Source of the DNA: Lineus longissimus
Taxonomy: Eukaryota; Nemertea; Pilidiophora; Heteronemertea; Lineidae
Assembly: GCF_910592395.1 (NCBI RefSeq)
Contig: NC_088310.1
Coordinates: 28,599,491 to 28,663,490, forward strand
Direction: 5' to 3'
DNA: 64,000 bases
Below, in pieces: positions 50,470 to 64,000 of this stretch. The position numbers and the translations under genes were made by a program. Each line of letters starts with the position of its first letter. Position 1 is the stretch's first letter. The notes beneath the pieces were generated by a model. That model was not told the origin of the DNA and ran no database searches. It was given only the letters and a program-made list of their open reading frames with translations.

Positions 50470-50599
50470 CTGAAAAACAGATTAGATCTCATAAGCCGCG
50501 TGCTGGCACCATCTCGTGTGCCTCGGGCAGCCAACGCATCAGATATTTTTGAGCTCTCAACACTCGGGGGTGAATTCACGGGCGGCGTATAGGAATGCA

Positions 50600-53150
50600 A
50601 GTAGTCTGTTGTGTTATCATATCATATTATGCAGGTTTAAATGTTTGGTGCAAAATGGCTGAATCTGTTCTTTAAGAGTTCACCTCACGAGGTGTGTGCT
50701 TTTGGCACGTAATGGGAAGGACAGTTTTAACCCTATATGCCACTCATTCCTCATAGGAGATTACTGTGGAAACGTAAGTTTGTGAAGTGTGGCTATGTCT
50801 TCTCCTGGTTTATACCTGTGAGACTTATTAAAACGGACATGCTCCATGAACTTGCTAATTGCTAGATGCTTGTAATGGAAATGGATTTACTCACCAATTA
50901 TGGATTATTTCTATATCTTTTAAAATATTCCATAACTGGTAATGTCCTCTTTTGACTGGTAGAAGTAACCCACGCGTACAAAGATGGCTGGTTGTTTTAG
51001 CTGCAAGCATTAGACTTATTGGTGTATTCATATGGCCATTCAACAACTTAAAGCAGAGTACTCCAATGTGTACACAGTCCCCATTGCCAGAAAGACTTGA
51101 CAAACACAAGCTTGTGCCATGCATTCCTTGAAATCATTGTAACAAGCAATACCATTGGTCGCCCACATCACTGCCATAGGCTTATAGACCTATTGTAAAA
51201 GATTGAATAAAAAAGAAAAAACCCTAACTCCTTTTCACCTCACTTGATCCCATATCTAAAAAGAACAGAGCTGGATTAATTTTACTCTGTAATTCTTTTC
51301 CAAACACTTGTCCTTTTGAATGATGTGAACCAGTTCTATTGTGCATATGGTGACGTTGAACTGACTTATCTCAAACCAGAAAGAACATATCTTGAGTCTG
51401 TGTTGTTTTCACCTTACAGTTGCATACTGATAATGAACCCTCACTAACCACTCAGGGGTTGGGTCAATGTGCAACAAAACAAGTGTCCATCCAAAGATTG
51501 GAGGACACCCAAGAGGATCTGACTGTTAAAATGCTGATCGTCTACTAACTTCTTAACTCAAATTTCAAAACTTGATGCATTTTTCATGGTCTAACTGTCA
51601 TCTAACATATCTGAGAATTGACCATTGTCACAGCCAAGACCAAATCATCATCACTTCAGGCTCGGAAAAGACCAGTATGCCAGTCTGAAAGATTCTGGGG
51701 AGAAGTGTGCTGATGTTTGTATTTGTATTTGATATGGCATCAATTATACCATATCTAGCGGCAAGAAGGTCCAATGTTGACAATGCTGAGGTGCTGGATG
51801 CTGCACGACATTTGTCTGGTAGCAGTGACAAGATGCTACTTGTATTCAATGATTTTAATAACGACAACGGGATTATCAGGTATTTGTAGAGGTAGGGTTT
51901 CAGATGCAAATTGATGCTTTGGAGTGCATGTCATCCTTTCTCAACCTTGAGGATGTGACCAATAGAGGTTATTACCAGCTGTGGATGCCACGTTATAAAA
52001 ATTGGGCCACCTTTCCCAGATAAATGTCAAAAAGATTAAATATTTTGTTTCCAATAATTGTGCGCCCAAAAAATGATGTTTTATGTCAACCCATTTTGAG
52101 TGGCCTATAAATGTCAACGCATGATTTAGCTGATTGGGCGTTGAAGCTGGAAATCTCCTTTCTGACCTGATGCGTGTGCTGGGTCTTTTCACACCCGCCT
52201 GACACACTTTGCCATCCCCGCATCAAAAAGGAGGACGGGAGGGATAAATCACACTGTTAAAGAGACAAATAACAGGAAGTTCTTTCATCGGTCACCTCCA
52301 AGTGGGTGAAAAGAGCTGCTGTCAATGCAGCGAGGGAAGCTGTCGACACCAGGGGTGCCAGACCGCAGTGTGTGGACCTGATGCCTGTTCAGAAAGAGCA
52401 GCAGTTGTTACTAAGCCGCAGCAAAAGCTGAGACTAATCCAAGTCTGAGCTGCCATGCTTGTATGTGTTGTTTTAGGCCTGATGGATTTGTTTATATTGA
52501 AGTATGTATTCTTTGTAGCCAATTGACATATGTACATGTTTTTCATGGTCCATTAAAGAATATGGATTTACCTTCAATTTGTTCTTGGCTGAGAAAAAAC
52601 AAATTCATCAGAGATTTGTAATTTTGTCTTCCATTTTCTGATGACAGTTTATGTGCCAATGGCTCAGTATTTAGTTAGGCAAGCATCTTGACTATCTACC
52701 AGTCGAATAGGCAGCCTTTATCCCAAAATAAGGACAACTTGCATTCATGGGAGGCTGGCCTTACACTGGTTAGCTAGGCATGGTGCTGAACTTTGAAACC
52801 TATAAGTAGGGAAGTGCAAAAACTATGGAACACCCATTCCTAAATAATCATGAACTGAAAAGAGCAGGGTGTTTTCATTACATAACATTGGAAATGGAGT
52901 AGAAGGCTGACATGGTCACCTGATCACTCCATTGTTCTGCCTTTACAAATCCAGGTGACCTAATCAGGAAATTCAAGTATGCCATAATTAACAACCTAAT
53001 TATCAATTAATTTAAAATACTTAACAGAAGAAGTTGTGCATTTATGTTTTTATATTGTATTCTTGACTGTTTCCTAATTACTGTGGAAAGTGTGAACACT
53101 GGTCTTGGTTGGTCCCAGACTTGTAAAAAACCTCCCAACTCTTCTGGAAG
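50600..53150. other. Gene-poor stretch, nothing recognised
   Basis: Short frames only. One at 51707-51889 (+) and its antisense are open for 60-90 codons but have no recognised content. No repeats of note. Confidence 0.35.
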
Positions 53151-53160
53151 GTGGCCTGGA

Positions 53161-53177
53161 GGGGGGGGGGGGGGGGG
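53161..53177. repeat. Poly-G run
   Basis: An uninterrupted run of about 17 G follows ggcctgga. It could form a G-quadruplex and is also prone to assembly error. Confidence 0.9.
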
Positions 53178-56100
53178 CTGGCAGCTAATTGTCACCATTT
53201 GATGGAAGTGATTAACCTTGAGCAACTAGTTCATATATGACACTCTGTCATTATTGTTGGTGTCATCAATTAAAAGCTTGATTAATTATTTAGAATCTTT
53301 CAGATTTGAGCTACTTAGCATGTTTCTTGTGTTTGTCTGACTGGTCCCTTGATCCAATAAAACATTTCCCACCCTGACATCAACAGCTACTCAGCTGAAA
53401 CAAATCCAGTTACCACATCTGTCTTCTATTTTGGTACCATTGGATCGGCGCTGTCTTCCACTGAAGGTGGTCTTAAACCACATGGACAGAGACACGCACA
53501 ATAATCCATTGTCGATCCTGTTCCCTGTAAGTTCCATCTCGAGACGGTAGATGGATGCACTCAAATCATTAGCCCTTGACACTGTTGTCATTGAGTGTAT
53601 GACTTCCTTGTATTGTTACAGTCAAGTAGTGCTTCCTTGAATAGTCATAACAGGAGTAGTCACTACTTTGCCTTTTAGCCCTTTCAAAAGTATTTCAGTG
53701 TATCACTTCCATGTATTATGACAGTCAAGTACATCTTCCTTGACATATCGTGACACGAGTACCCAGTACTTAATGGCTGCCTTTAGTGCAGAATGCTAGG
53801 CAAAGATGACAAGTTGAGCTGAGACGTATTTTTATCTTGATGAGAATGGTTCATTGAGTTCTTAAGGATTTCTTAAGGATTTCGCAAAAGATTTATAATA
53901 AAATATGAATGAAATCATCTGAAGCACTGGACGGCAGTGTGGTGCAAAATGTCAGACAAAGCTATGTACTTTTCATCAGAACAGCCACCTCTGATCTGAG
54001 GTGCCAGGTTCCCAAATCTGGTTAGATTTCTTCCCCATGTGACAAAAGTCGCAAATCGTTTTCCCTGGCTACTCCTCTCTGTACCCAGGGTAACAGTGGG
54101 TACAATGGTTTCATTGGCTGTGTATAAAATAACAGTAGAGATTCTACTCATCAGGGTTGCAGGAACTGCTGGGATGAACTGTAAACTGACTGAAGCTGTT
54201 ATATGATCCCACTGTGTTACCAGGTCACAAAGTCCAGTTCAATGCCGGAAGTGACATATTCGACCAGCACCATCTGGTCAAATCTAGAGCTCACGTTTAG
54301 CTCTCAGTATGTGACAGTTACATGAACAATGACCTCACATTTCCCAGTATGCACAGCGGATTAGGAACTTGTGCTTTAGTCATTCAGTTCTCACCCCATG
54401 ATTCAACACACTTTTTCTGAAAACGTCGGGGAATCTTAGAAAGTTGAACTGGCACACCGAAACTTTGAGGCAACATAGTGTGTGTTTCCATTTGACGTCA
54501 GCGATACTTCCCTTTGCAGTTGGAAGTATCACTGCTAGGCTACCATAGAATTGGCATCATCTCTCATGCTAATCCAGTCATTACCCATGTGTACTGCCAT
54601 GCGTACCGCCATGATACTATGCCAGCCCATTCCCCAAAGTGATAGCCGCGAGCCCATTCTTGCCCATGACTGAATATTGATGACTTTTAAGCGAGCTCAT
54701 GACATCTTGTCCGTCCACAAAGCCCCAAAGGCCATGATCCGCCACGACGCTGAATGTCAATATTCATAAACCAGTCACACAATCAATACCAACGTCTTCA
54801 GAGACGTCAACCTAGATGCTGACCACTCCAAGAGAAGGCCAGTGTTGACCATACTCCATCTGTCTTATCATCTTGACCTCGCCACACCAAGATAGGCACT
54901 GCCTCGTGCGAGGAGATGTGGCGATAAAAAGATTGGACAGTAACGACATGATGAGAAAATGGGCTGCCGACTAAAGAGAGAACCAAATGGTGTGGATCAC
55001 CAATAAAAACATGAATGGGAAAGTGGAGTTGTTTAGTTAGCAAAGTAAGAAATTGAAACTGGTGCATCATGATCTAGTATATTGTGCATTAGAGCGTGAG
55101 GGCCATTGGAGGCTGGTGTTAGGGCTTTCAGAGGTCCTTCCTCTTATTGTTTCCTGTCACTGGCCATTAAGAATGGCCTGTCATCATTTCTGAAGCATCC
55201 TGTATCCATTATGACCGCCTACTTGTATTCTTTTGTGCATCCATCTTGGTGCTAGTGGATTCAAAGACCAGTCAAGTCTTCATCAGTCTATTCTTGTCCC
55301 TCTTCATTCTCGTTCATTGCATCCTCGTCTTGTCGAGAACATGCTTGTCAGTACATTCTTCCTCAACCCAGAACTCTTCATACAGAATAACGTGATGAGT
55401 TCTTCACATATAGCTTGCTCTTTAATAGCGCTTTTCCCATTTGGTTCAACAGACTTTTGAAAGGATTCAATGTACTCGCTATAAAAATGCTTCAAAGACA
55501 AACTTGTTTTTCGATTAAGACCAACAGTGTCTCAGCAGAAAGGAAATATACCCTATTTCCTTTTTTGTCCCTCATAATATATTCATGGAGTGCGTTATCA
55601 TATTGTTATTAATAGTCTCATTCACAGTGGTACAACCATAATGGATTTGTCACCGCTTAGGCTCGTTTTCAGCATTCTTAATTTCCTGATTATCATGCAT
55701 TGTCAATAATTAACTAATAGAGACATCAATCAAATCTTCCTGCAGATGGTCATGACCGACTACACACAGGGTGTCCCCAATGACCCTTCTCACCCTTACA
55801 CTTCCCGTTATGCTCAGACCCCAACCCTACCCTCACAGGCCTGTGGGTCTTTTGGTCAGACCTCATCCGATGTTCTGTTCGGTGGGTTTTGGGTTGAATT
55901 GGTCAAGGTTATCGAACCTCCAAGTTATGCATGGGCTTTAAAGGTCTATCCCTTGTGAGTAGACTAATGGCCATCATGTCCATTTCATAATTGCCAAGGC
56001 CAGTAGCTCCCAGTGAGGCACTGAATCACATCATGAATGTCTAATTTGAGCTCGAGTCTAGAACAGTGCCAGTGGTGAAGTTCAATCGCCAGACTTTTGT

Positions 56101-56464
56101 TACAATTATAAGTTTGAAGGCCTTAAAACCTGTTAGCAACCAAGTACTACACAGTGTTGTAATGATGATGTGCAGGCCCTCCCTGTCTTTAACTTCAGTG
56201 TGGCAGACACCAACAATGAGCAACTTGTCGTTGCCACAATCATCGCAGGTCTGCCGAGAACTTTCGTCCACATGACTTATTTAGTGTTCTGAGCCAATAA
56301 TGCACCCGGGGGTTACGTACCCTCTGGCCAGAAGTATCCCCACATTGATCCATCTAGTCTGTAATTGACACCTGAAGGCTTCGGCCAGCTATCTGTTTTC
56401 AATATTGCTTTACTCTCAATATTCAGCGGGATAAGTTACATCTTTGGTTGAGAGTGAAAACTGT
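53178..56464. other. Gene-poor stretch, one weak exon candidate
   Basis: A 71-codon + frame at 55746-55958 directly follows a cttcctgcag-type acceptor and ends in TGA, so it could be a terminal exon. Its sequence (YTQGVPNDPSHPYTSRYAQT) matches nothing I know. Otherwise nothing is supported. Confidence 0.3.
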
Positions 56465-57105
56465 GCCTGGGGGCTGCATGATGTGTGACCCCATGGTGCT
56501 ACTTGGGGTTACTCATGTCTCCCCGGGGGCTGCATGATGCCACCTTCTACTTGGGGTAACTCGTGTCTCCCCGGGAGCTGCATGATGCCACCTTCTACTT
56601 GGGGTAACTCGTGTCTCCCCGGGGGCTGCATGATGCCACCTTCTACTTGGGGTAACTCGTGTCTCCCCGGGGGCTGCATGATGCCACCTTCTACTTGGGG
56701 TAACTCGTGTCTCTCCGGGAGCTGCATGATGCCACCTTCTACTTGGGGTAACTCGTGTCTCTCCGGGAGCTGCATGATGCCACCTTCTACTTGGGGTAAC
56801 TCATGTCTCCCCGGGAGCTGCATGATGCCACCTTCTACTTGGGGTAACTCGTGTTTCTCCGGGAGCTGCATGATGCCACCTTCTACTTGGGGTAACTCGT
56901 GTCTCCCCGGGAGCTGCATGATGCCACCTTCTACTTGGGGTTACTCGTGTCTCCCCGGGAGCTGCATGATGCCACCTTCTACTTGGGGTTACTCGTGTCT
57001 CCCCGGGAGCTGCATGATGCCACCTTCTACTTGGGGTAACTCGTGTCTCCCCGGGGGCTGCATGATGCCACCTTCTACTTGGGGTAACTTGTGTCTCCCA
57101 ATGGT
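56465..57105. repeat. 48-bp tandem array, twelve full units
   Basis: ctgcatgatg recurs every 48 bp from 56530 to 57058, preceded by one longer degenerate unit at 56474. Units differ mainly at ggtaact/ggttact, ctccccgg/ctctccgg and gggagc/gggggc. Because 48 is divisible by 3, every stop-free phase stays open: a 199-codon + frame (16-aa repeat MMPPSTWGNSCLPGSC) and two minus frames (MQLPERHELPQVEGGI and a HHAAPGETRVTPSRRW type). There is no splice or start context to favour one of them. Confidence 0.95.
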
Positions 57106-59310
57106 GCTTGGGTGTTGGCAAGGGCTGTCTTAACGCCATGTTTGTCCTGCCGTGTAAATCATCTATATGAATACCCGCCGAAGTCAACTTCAAAGTCACG
57201 GAGATGAGAAAACCAAAAGTGACCTTTTCCTTTTGATCTCTCGGATAATTTGATTTTGTGTGATAAACGTTGCCGCTGGACTGATTGCGTCTTTGGCCTC
57301 AGTCACTCGAGACTGGTCACTTTCAGCCAATAGAAGTTGAGACTGAATGTTGATGTGACGGAGAATGGTCCATTCTCCTCCATCGCCGTTATAAAACATT
57401 TCTGTCAAATAATGTTCGGGTATCACATCCCCTCTGAAATCAATAAAGGCCGCCAGAAGCAATCAGTCATTCTCGTTCTGTCTGCAGTATGTTCTTGCAA
57501 TCACTGGAATCATTGGCACGCCTCGAGTATTCAAACGATTGGTTGCCATAGCAATGGAGGACTACCTCTAAGGGAGAGGGGTACAGGGCATCACCAACCC
57601 TGTGGTGGAGCGCTCGGTGAATTGGTAGCCATTCCACCGCACTCGATTTGGCTACTTATCAATATTTAGTGCCAAGAGCATTGTTGGTTATTGCCAAGCA
57701 TAATTGATGTGTAGTATTTTCAGATGCAGTTACATTGTATACCGTAGGGGTCTTGTCACCAAAGGGGGGCCTGACCTCTCTGAGGGTTTCTTTTTTTAAG
57801 CAGAAAGAGGGTTATCAGAATAATGCAAATATCTAAGAAATGTACTTATTCAGTGGTGTCAAATGAACCTCATATAACTACTGGCAGTTGTTTTCATATA
57901 ACTCTTTTGCTGTTTTATTCCCAAGGATAAGATAACGCTTTCATGTTGATTCTGGCTGCAAAACATTCGCTTAAACAAATCGATATCCCACTTTGCAGTT
58001 GATCCCTCTTGTGCCAACAATGTACTTATCTTCCAGTGTCAAGTTAACAAATTCTCACCAATTTGAATGATTCAGTGAAGCAGCGTCCCTGGTGACTGAC
58101 TTGAAGATGAGCTAGGAGTCTCATGTTGGTGAAGTATTATTGATTGAAGCCTCTTGGGTCATGAGAACTGGAAGATGTGCTCCGCTGTTCTGCCTGTGGT
58201 CTGGTAACCAATGCGAAAAAAACCTAGTTCATTTAAATTTGGCAAACCGTCAGTAGGTTGTTCAAAGTGTTGACATTTCTTGGCAATCTTAAAGATTTTT
58301 CTGACATTGGGGGAGGGGCGAGCCAGGGAGGCCATTGGATCCACACCTGGTGGGTGAACAGGCCCGAATGAGCAAGAGCAGTTGACTCAAAGTAATCAGT
58401 GTCTCAGAGATTTACATGGAACACTGTTCCTAGTATGCCTACAGAACTATATATGGACATACACTGAACAGAGCATGTCACAATTAAACCTGGCCATGTC
58501 TATTACCAAGATTGGGGTGAGATAACTGTCTGAAGCCCCAATCACATAGTAAACATATCCTCTTATTCTATTGTGTTCTACAGAAACAGCTAAAGCAAGC
58601 AGAAGAAGAGAGGGGAATAGGTTTCTGGTAACAATAGGCTCGCCTAATCGTTTGTGATTGGTGAAATTCAAAGGTGTGAGGAGTGCATTACACCCCTGTA
58701 GTTTGAGGAAAGAGTCAGGCGAGTCTATTGTGGCCTGGAGCATACTCATGTGACTGGATACTGTGGTATACTTGGATTTGACCATGACAGTCAACGTTAC
58801 CCACAAGCTCACACTCAGGTGGGAGCTACATGTCAATGACATGACTTGGTATGGTAGCAAGCATTGGTGACCCTGCCTACACTTGTTGATTGAACAAGGC
58901 CGAGAGAGTCAAACATGCAGATAGGCATGATCCTCTCCTCCATCTACCTCAGGCTACGGTGCCTCCTCATGAAATCCCGTACAAAGACTGAACCGCCATA
59001 CTTAGATTAAATTTCCATGGAACGCATGTAACTGATGATGAATGAGGACGTTTCAATTCCCTGTGGCGTTCTAAGCATGAGGTGGCGTTCATTTCGAACG
59101 TAATTTCAATCACATCAGGCGAGATTGAGGTCTTCATCATAATAAGGTGATTTCAATACACTTTCTCAGAGATTCAGCCAGCAAAGTTGACATCATCTCC
59201 TTTCAGTTTCATATAGATCTGGGATAGGTACTAGAAGGAGGGCTGAAGATCTCTCATGTTCTAGTTTGGGTCTCGTTGGTCAGAACAGCATGTAGCCAGG
59301 ATAATGCCGG
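57106..59310. other. Gene-poor stretch, nothing recognised
   Basis: The longest frames (57337-57669 + and 58447-58860 -, 137 codons) show no recognised family and no convincing splice borders. Confidence 0.35.
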
Positions 59311-59650
59311 GCTGGTACTTGTGTTCAGAGTTACTGTAAAAGAGGCTGGTACTTGTGTTCAGAGTTACTCTAAAAGAGGCTGGTACTTGTGTTCAGAGTT
59401 ACTCTAAAAGAGGCTGGTACTTGTGTTCAGAGTTACTCTAAAAGAGGCTGGTACTTGTGTTCAGAGTTACTCTAAAAGAGGCTGGTACTTGTGTTCAGAG
59501 TTACTCTAAAAGAGGCTGGTACTTGTGTTCAGAGTTACTCTAAAAGAGGCTGGTACTTGTGTTCAGAGTTACTCTAAAAGAGGCTGGTATTTGTGTTCAG
59601 AGTTACTCTAAAAGAGGCTGGTACTTGTGTTCAGAGTTACTGTAAAAGAG
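59311..59650. repeat. 34-bp tandem array, ten units
   Basis: gctggtacttgtgttcagag starts at 59311 and recurs every 34 bp to 59617. Units are almost identical. The first and last carry actgtaaaag where the inner eight carry actctaaaag, and one unit has ggtattt. Confidence 0.97.
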
Positions 59651-62600
59651 GCCACAAGAACTATACAGACACTTTCACAAGTGTAGTCAAACACCCTCTA
59701 TACAAAAGCTCTGAAACTATACTTTGGTGCCGGTGTGACAGTTTGGCTGCTCTCTATATTTCAGTGTTTTCACATCAAAGGATAGCTAGAGAAACCAATA
59801 GGAGGAAGCATAGAAGAATGGGTTAATCTGTCATTCAGCATCCCACATGAAGGAAACACCCAGAAGTGGAAACACTCCAAATTGTTACACCGCCCCAGCA
59901 TATTATCTCAAGCTATTCCTCCTTTCACCAGAAATATATGGCTGACAGTACTATTTGTGTCCAATAAGAGGAGACCGTCTAGACAGTTACGATCTTTGAG
60001 ATGTTGCGTTACTGATCTTGAGATCGAAGATCATGAATTAGAAAGCAGGGAGTAGCTTAGGAAAGTAGACACCCTAGATGAATCAATGATACAATGAGAA
60101 TTGGGAAACACTCGATGACCTCCATTGGGTTCCTTAGTTCTCTACCCGAGGAGACACAACACTCCAACCTTGATGACTGATCACGAATGACGGGCACTTC
60201 TACTGGACATTGATAGTGATTGAGAAACTAGTGGCATGACAGCTTCACGAAATATGTTTTGGTGAAATGTCTTGAAAATGACTTGTGTATGATGATTTAA
60301 GACCTCACGCAAGGGAAAGGTGCACGACTAAATGGATGTTGACTAATAGGAAACGCATGATGGCTGACATTGATCAATAGAAAGAGATCACGCGAATCAG
60401 GAAGCACTCAATGATGTCGAGCACTCCTAATTGAGGATTCGCCACACTGATCTTGTCTTCATCAAAATAACAAAATGGGAAACATGTGTCTGGCATTCCT
60501 TGTGAGGTCTTCTGACTCAAGACTAAATGGCTAGCTTCAGCCAGTTATGTTCCTTGTGAGGTCTTCCGACTCGAGAAAATTTTTTGACTTTGAAAATTTT
60601 TCAGAATTTTGAGCTGTCTGAAAGTTGAAAAAATGTCTAAGTCCAAATTTGCAATACCACCACAATACCACCACAGACCCCAGCATCTTTACAATATCAC
60701 ATAGACAGTATCTACATCAGAAGCTACTTCCCACAACATCACATAAACCCATTTTTTACGTCAAGAAAAACCATTAACACCGCCATGATACCTGGGGCCT
60801 TTCTTTGCCGGCAAATCCATCAGTCTCCCTCTAATGACTAAGGATGATATCACCAGTTTGTCATTCACCATTGCTCTGGCACTTGTCAGCCATCTTTTTT
60901 TCTCTTAAAACAAATGCGAGATCTTTTCCCGGGGGTACTCTCAGATGTTTAACTATCAGTATAGACAAGGTGGGTGTCCTTGATTGTCTTTATGAGATGC
61001 ATCACACTGAACGCTTCTGCTGGATGATGCATTTGGAAGCAATTGGAGACTAGGTTATGCTTTTCACTCTTTCTGACCAGGATGGTTTTGTAAGCTTTCC
61101 AAAAGCCCATCTCCAATTGCCTGCTCTACTGACAGGGACGTAAAACTGAGATTCCTCCGAGTGGTTTCCTATCAGAGCAAGAAATATGGCTCTCAGGCAG
61201 AAGACAGAGTCCAAATCCAATAAGACACCAAACCAGAGTGGCAGCAATTGACGTCATCAGCAGTTGGTGTTGTTGTTTGTAGTACAATGTTCTCACGGGC
61301 CTTGAAGAGATGACTTTCATGCAAAAAGAGGGTAGCCTATCCAAAATTATCAATTTTGATCCATTTTTCAGCATTTTATGTTAGACATCTAATGGTTAAT
61401 GTAATGAATTTTTCTCCATGGTTAATTTGAGATAATGGTGTTCATATATTGATCAATCGGTCAGGCCATCGCCATTCTTGGATTCACACGCCGTGTCTAT
61501 GACAATCGCTACTTAATCAAAATGACAGCCTCGGCGACAGTGTTACACATTGGTAGATATTGAACCGATGCTGGTACAGAATACTTGTCACTTGCTCAAC
61601 GAGACAGCAATGTATAGCTAGAGCGTGCGCGGAGTGAGTCCCCAGCTGCTGTCTCTATAGGATTAAGCTGGTTGAGAGATACTTTAATCATCTGGTAAGT
61701 GCCCAAACTCATTTCTAGATCTTATTTGATCTCCGTGGAATGTTGGTCAATATTTGACCAATCAAATACCATAAATTTTAATTCTGTTTTCTGCTTGCGG
61801 TATCGGGACGGTGCGTCTGCATCAGTATGTTTATAACTTCTCCTGTGTACGTTAGATGATAGTCTGTTTATTGCGTGGTTGATGCACCAGTTGGGTTTTT
61901 GTGTGACCATGAAGATTCCAGTTCATTGAGCACATGCCGTGTAGTACTCTAGACTTGTCTTCATAGGACAACATGCAATATCAGGACACATGTAATATTG
62001 TGACATTGCATCATAATGCTTACAACTTGTCATCTCGGCCCTATGTAACTTGCTGTTATCAGTTGACTGCATAGGTCTTGGATGATTTCTGTTGTGTGAT
62101 CTTTGGTCTATTTGAAGACCATATTTCATTTGCCGTAAGAGTGGCTTTACATTCTCATTGCATGAAATATCCAACTTGATGACTCATTCAGAGGACACAA
62201 CAACCTGTCAGACATCAAACACAGCTGTTCTGATTGGAAGTCCATCAGCATATACCAGCCAGGAGACTCTTCCATTGCCCAAGTGGAGATGGAATCTTTC
62301 TTTGTGCATAGCTTCATCTGGATTTAGATTAGTAGATCCTGTTTTGCCACCAGGGGTCATTTTTCTGAAAGTCTATTCTCATGAATGCTCTATTTTTTTA
62401 AGGTGAAATACACATCAAACGTAGAATAACGTCCTTGGTGGTCAACAGATATTCTCAAGGACGTAGATAATCGTTGCTGTGATCACACAGTTGAACATAG
62501 CAATAGATGATCATGGACTGACCATTGGGGAATCATAAAGTGGAGTTTTTCCTTCCCCGCCTTTCAACACATAAAATATGATATCGTCAAACACACTAAT

Positions 62601-64000
62601 CAAGACTAATGGGATGCTAAGGATCCGATGAGATTTGGGATCGCGAGTACACACTCACCACGAAATGAAATGCTCATATCAGAATATCCAAGTGCACATT
62701 AATCACAAAGCTAGCAGATGTTAGCTGAAATGATATAGAAGCGTTTCAGCTGCTAATAATGCAAAAATATAGTCGTTTAATGATTTCAGTTATTGTTTGC
62801 TGCCCTCTTGTGCGGACAGTGGTTGTGTTTACATCAAAGTGATTGAGAGGCCTTTTCTGTGATATCCTGGTTTGAGTTAAATGAGGGGAATGGTCTTTCT
62901 TAGGGACATAGCCAAAAAAAGCAGGTTCTCAAAATAAAAGTCAACAACAACTCATTTTTGCTCACGCCACTTCCTTGCCAGTGTTCAGTATTCACCACAC
63001 TCTCTCCATCAATGACGTGTGTTCATGTCAGTCGATGCCTCACTTCAGTCAATTGCTCGACTCCATAAACAAATACTCTAATTGCTTGTTTTGTTTTGAT
63101 GCACCGAGTCACAAAGGCAGAGCTATTAAATTTTCATTGCATACATTAGTCTGGTCGGAAACATTCACTATGAACAGCAGTTATAAAACAAATTTGGAAT
63201 GACGTTTCAGTCTGGTTTTACTTTGGTGTAGGATACGAACGAGTGAGCAAGGTTTGACGTCACCAAGTTGTGCGGGACAATGGGTTAGAGACTGCCATAT
63301 TGAATCATAGCACATTGATGGTGGATAGCTGTTACATTTGAACAGTTGTGTCATTTCTCTCAAGAAATCAGCCAGAAGTTCTATTATCGAGAGGAGTGGT
63401 TGTAAGAATGAAAGAGGCTATCGACATTAGGACTCGCACCTCTGCCATGAACAGCAAGGGGAGGGCCTCCAGTTATCATCAAACCTTTGGCCTGGCACAA
63501 AATAGGTTGAATGTTAAAGTAAGTAAGTCTGGTAAAAGAACAGACAGTGGCTTAGCACAGATTCAAACACAGCTGGCCAACAAAAGGAGAAGATAAGAAA
63601 CCTGGCCCTGTAATCCCATCGTACCATTTAAGGATCCCCTCAGCCCGGATAGAAATGGGTTAATATTCCCTCGTCAAACTGATCAGATTCATCTTCTTTC
63701 ATTAGGTTATCTTGCAATAGAAGATTTCTCTTGATTACTCCTAATTGCTTATGCTAATTGCCCTCACTAATTGCCAGGAGTATGAAGGGTTGTGTCTGAA
63801 TGGCTTATTCAGGTTTCTGCGCTCGGCAGGAGGTTGCCATATGAGACTGTCAGTGATTTATGGAAAAGTGCTGTAATAAACCAACATAATTGTTATGGTT
63901 TCGTCCAGAATGATTGCTTCAGAAATAAATGCTCCTATTTCATCATAGCTAATCATCAGACTTGGAATAAGACTGAAATAAGAAGTATCCTCCGGAAAAA
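59651..64000. other. Gene-poor right end, nothing recognised
   Basis: No exon, RNA gene or transposon is supported. A short direct repeat (ttccttgtgaggtcttc) occurs twice near 60500-60570. This may be intron or intergenic sequence of a gene beyond the window. Confidence 0.4.

Noticed and set aside
58447-58860. 137-codon minus frame
   Set aside because: No family, start context or splice evidence; a frame of this length can arise by chance in 64 kb.

Overview
This is eukaryotic nuclear DNA, almost certainly from a marine invertebrate bilaterian. The genes are split by GT-AG introns of a few hundred bases to about 6 kb. Their products are close to, but distinct from, the vertebrate proteins. 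The spacers hold L2/CR1-type LINE remnants, tRNA-derived SINE-like pieces, TA-flanked inverted-repeat transposons and many minisatellites. The palindrome TAGGCCTA recurs. I cannot name the phylum from the sequence.

Four genes are identified with confidence. (1) A UDP-glycosyltransferase lies on + at 1218-2786 with an intronless coding region of 522 aa. (2) POLR1C, the shared RNA polymerase I/III subunit AC40, lies on - at 15432-19213. I rebuilt it from 11 exons that sum to 1023 nt (340 aa). (3) AP2S1, the clathrin adaptor AP-2 sigma subunit, lies on + at 19490-21104 in 5 coding exons (142 aa). It diverges from POLR1C across a 276-bp shared promoter with an NRF1-like site. (4) An ARHGAP11A-type RhoGAP lies on - at 29563-45602 in 9 coding exons that sum to 3597 nt (1198 aa). 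Its presumed promoter has CRE, CCAAT and CHR-like elements. In the three multi-exon genes all splice phases agree and the total length is divisible by three, which strongly supports the models.

Three further multi-exon candidates rest only on splice sites plus open, phase-compatible frames: - 2836-3751, + 10595-11869, and + 48988-50469. I do not recognise these proteins.

Region by region: 0-5 kb has the UGT and a convergent candidate gene. 5.3-9 kb is a nest of repeats: an L2-like 3' end, a pogo-like MITE, an inverted-repeat family, a broken LINE reverse-transcriptase tail and a 56-bp palindrome-bearing array. 9.4-14.9 kb has the candidate gene, a 743-bp TIR element and degenerate short repeats. 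15.4-21.1 kb is the POLR1C/AP2S1 pair. 21.87-26.79 kb is a 4.9-kb minisatellite with higher-order structure. 26.8-29.5 kb is probably the 3' flank or 3' UTR of the RhoGAP gene. 29.6-45.6 kb is the RhoGAP gene, with a 67-bp tandem array in its second intron. 45.8-48.1 kb is a repeat island. 48-64 kb is gene-poor, with a 48-bp and a 34-bp tandem array.

The confident genes are housekeeping functions (rRNA/tRNA transcription, endocytosis, cytokinesis) plus one detoxification enzyme; I see no shared pathway. I found no clearly new biological system. The most unusual material is the layered repeat architecture.
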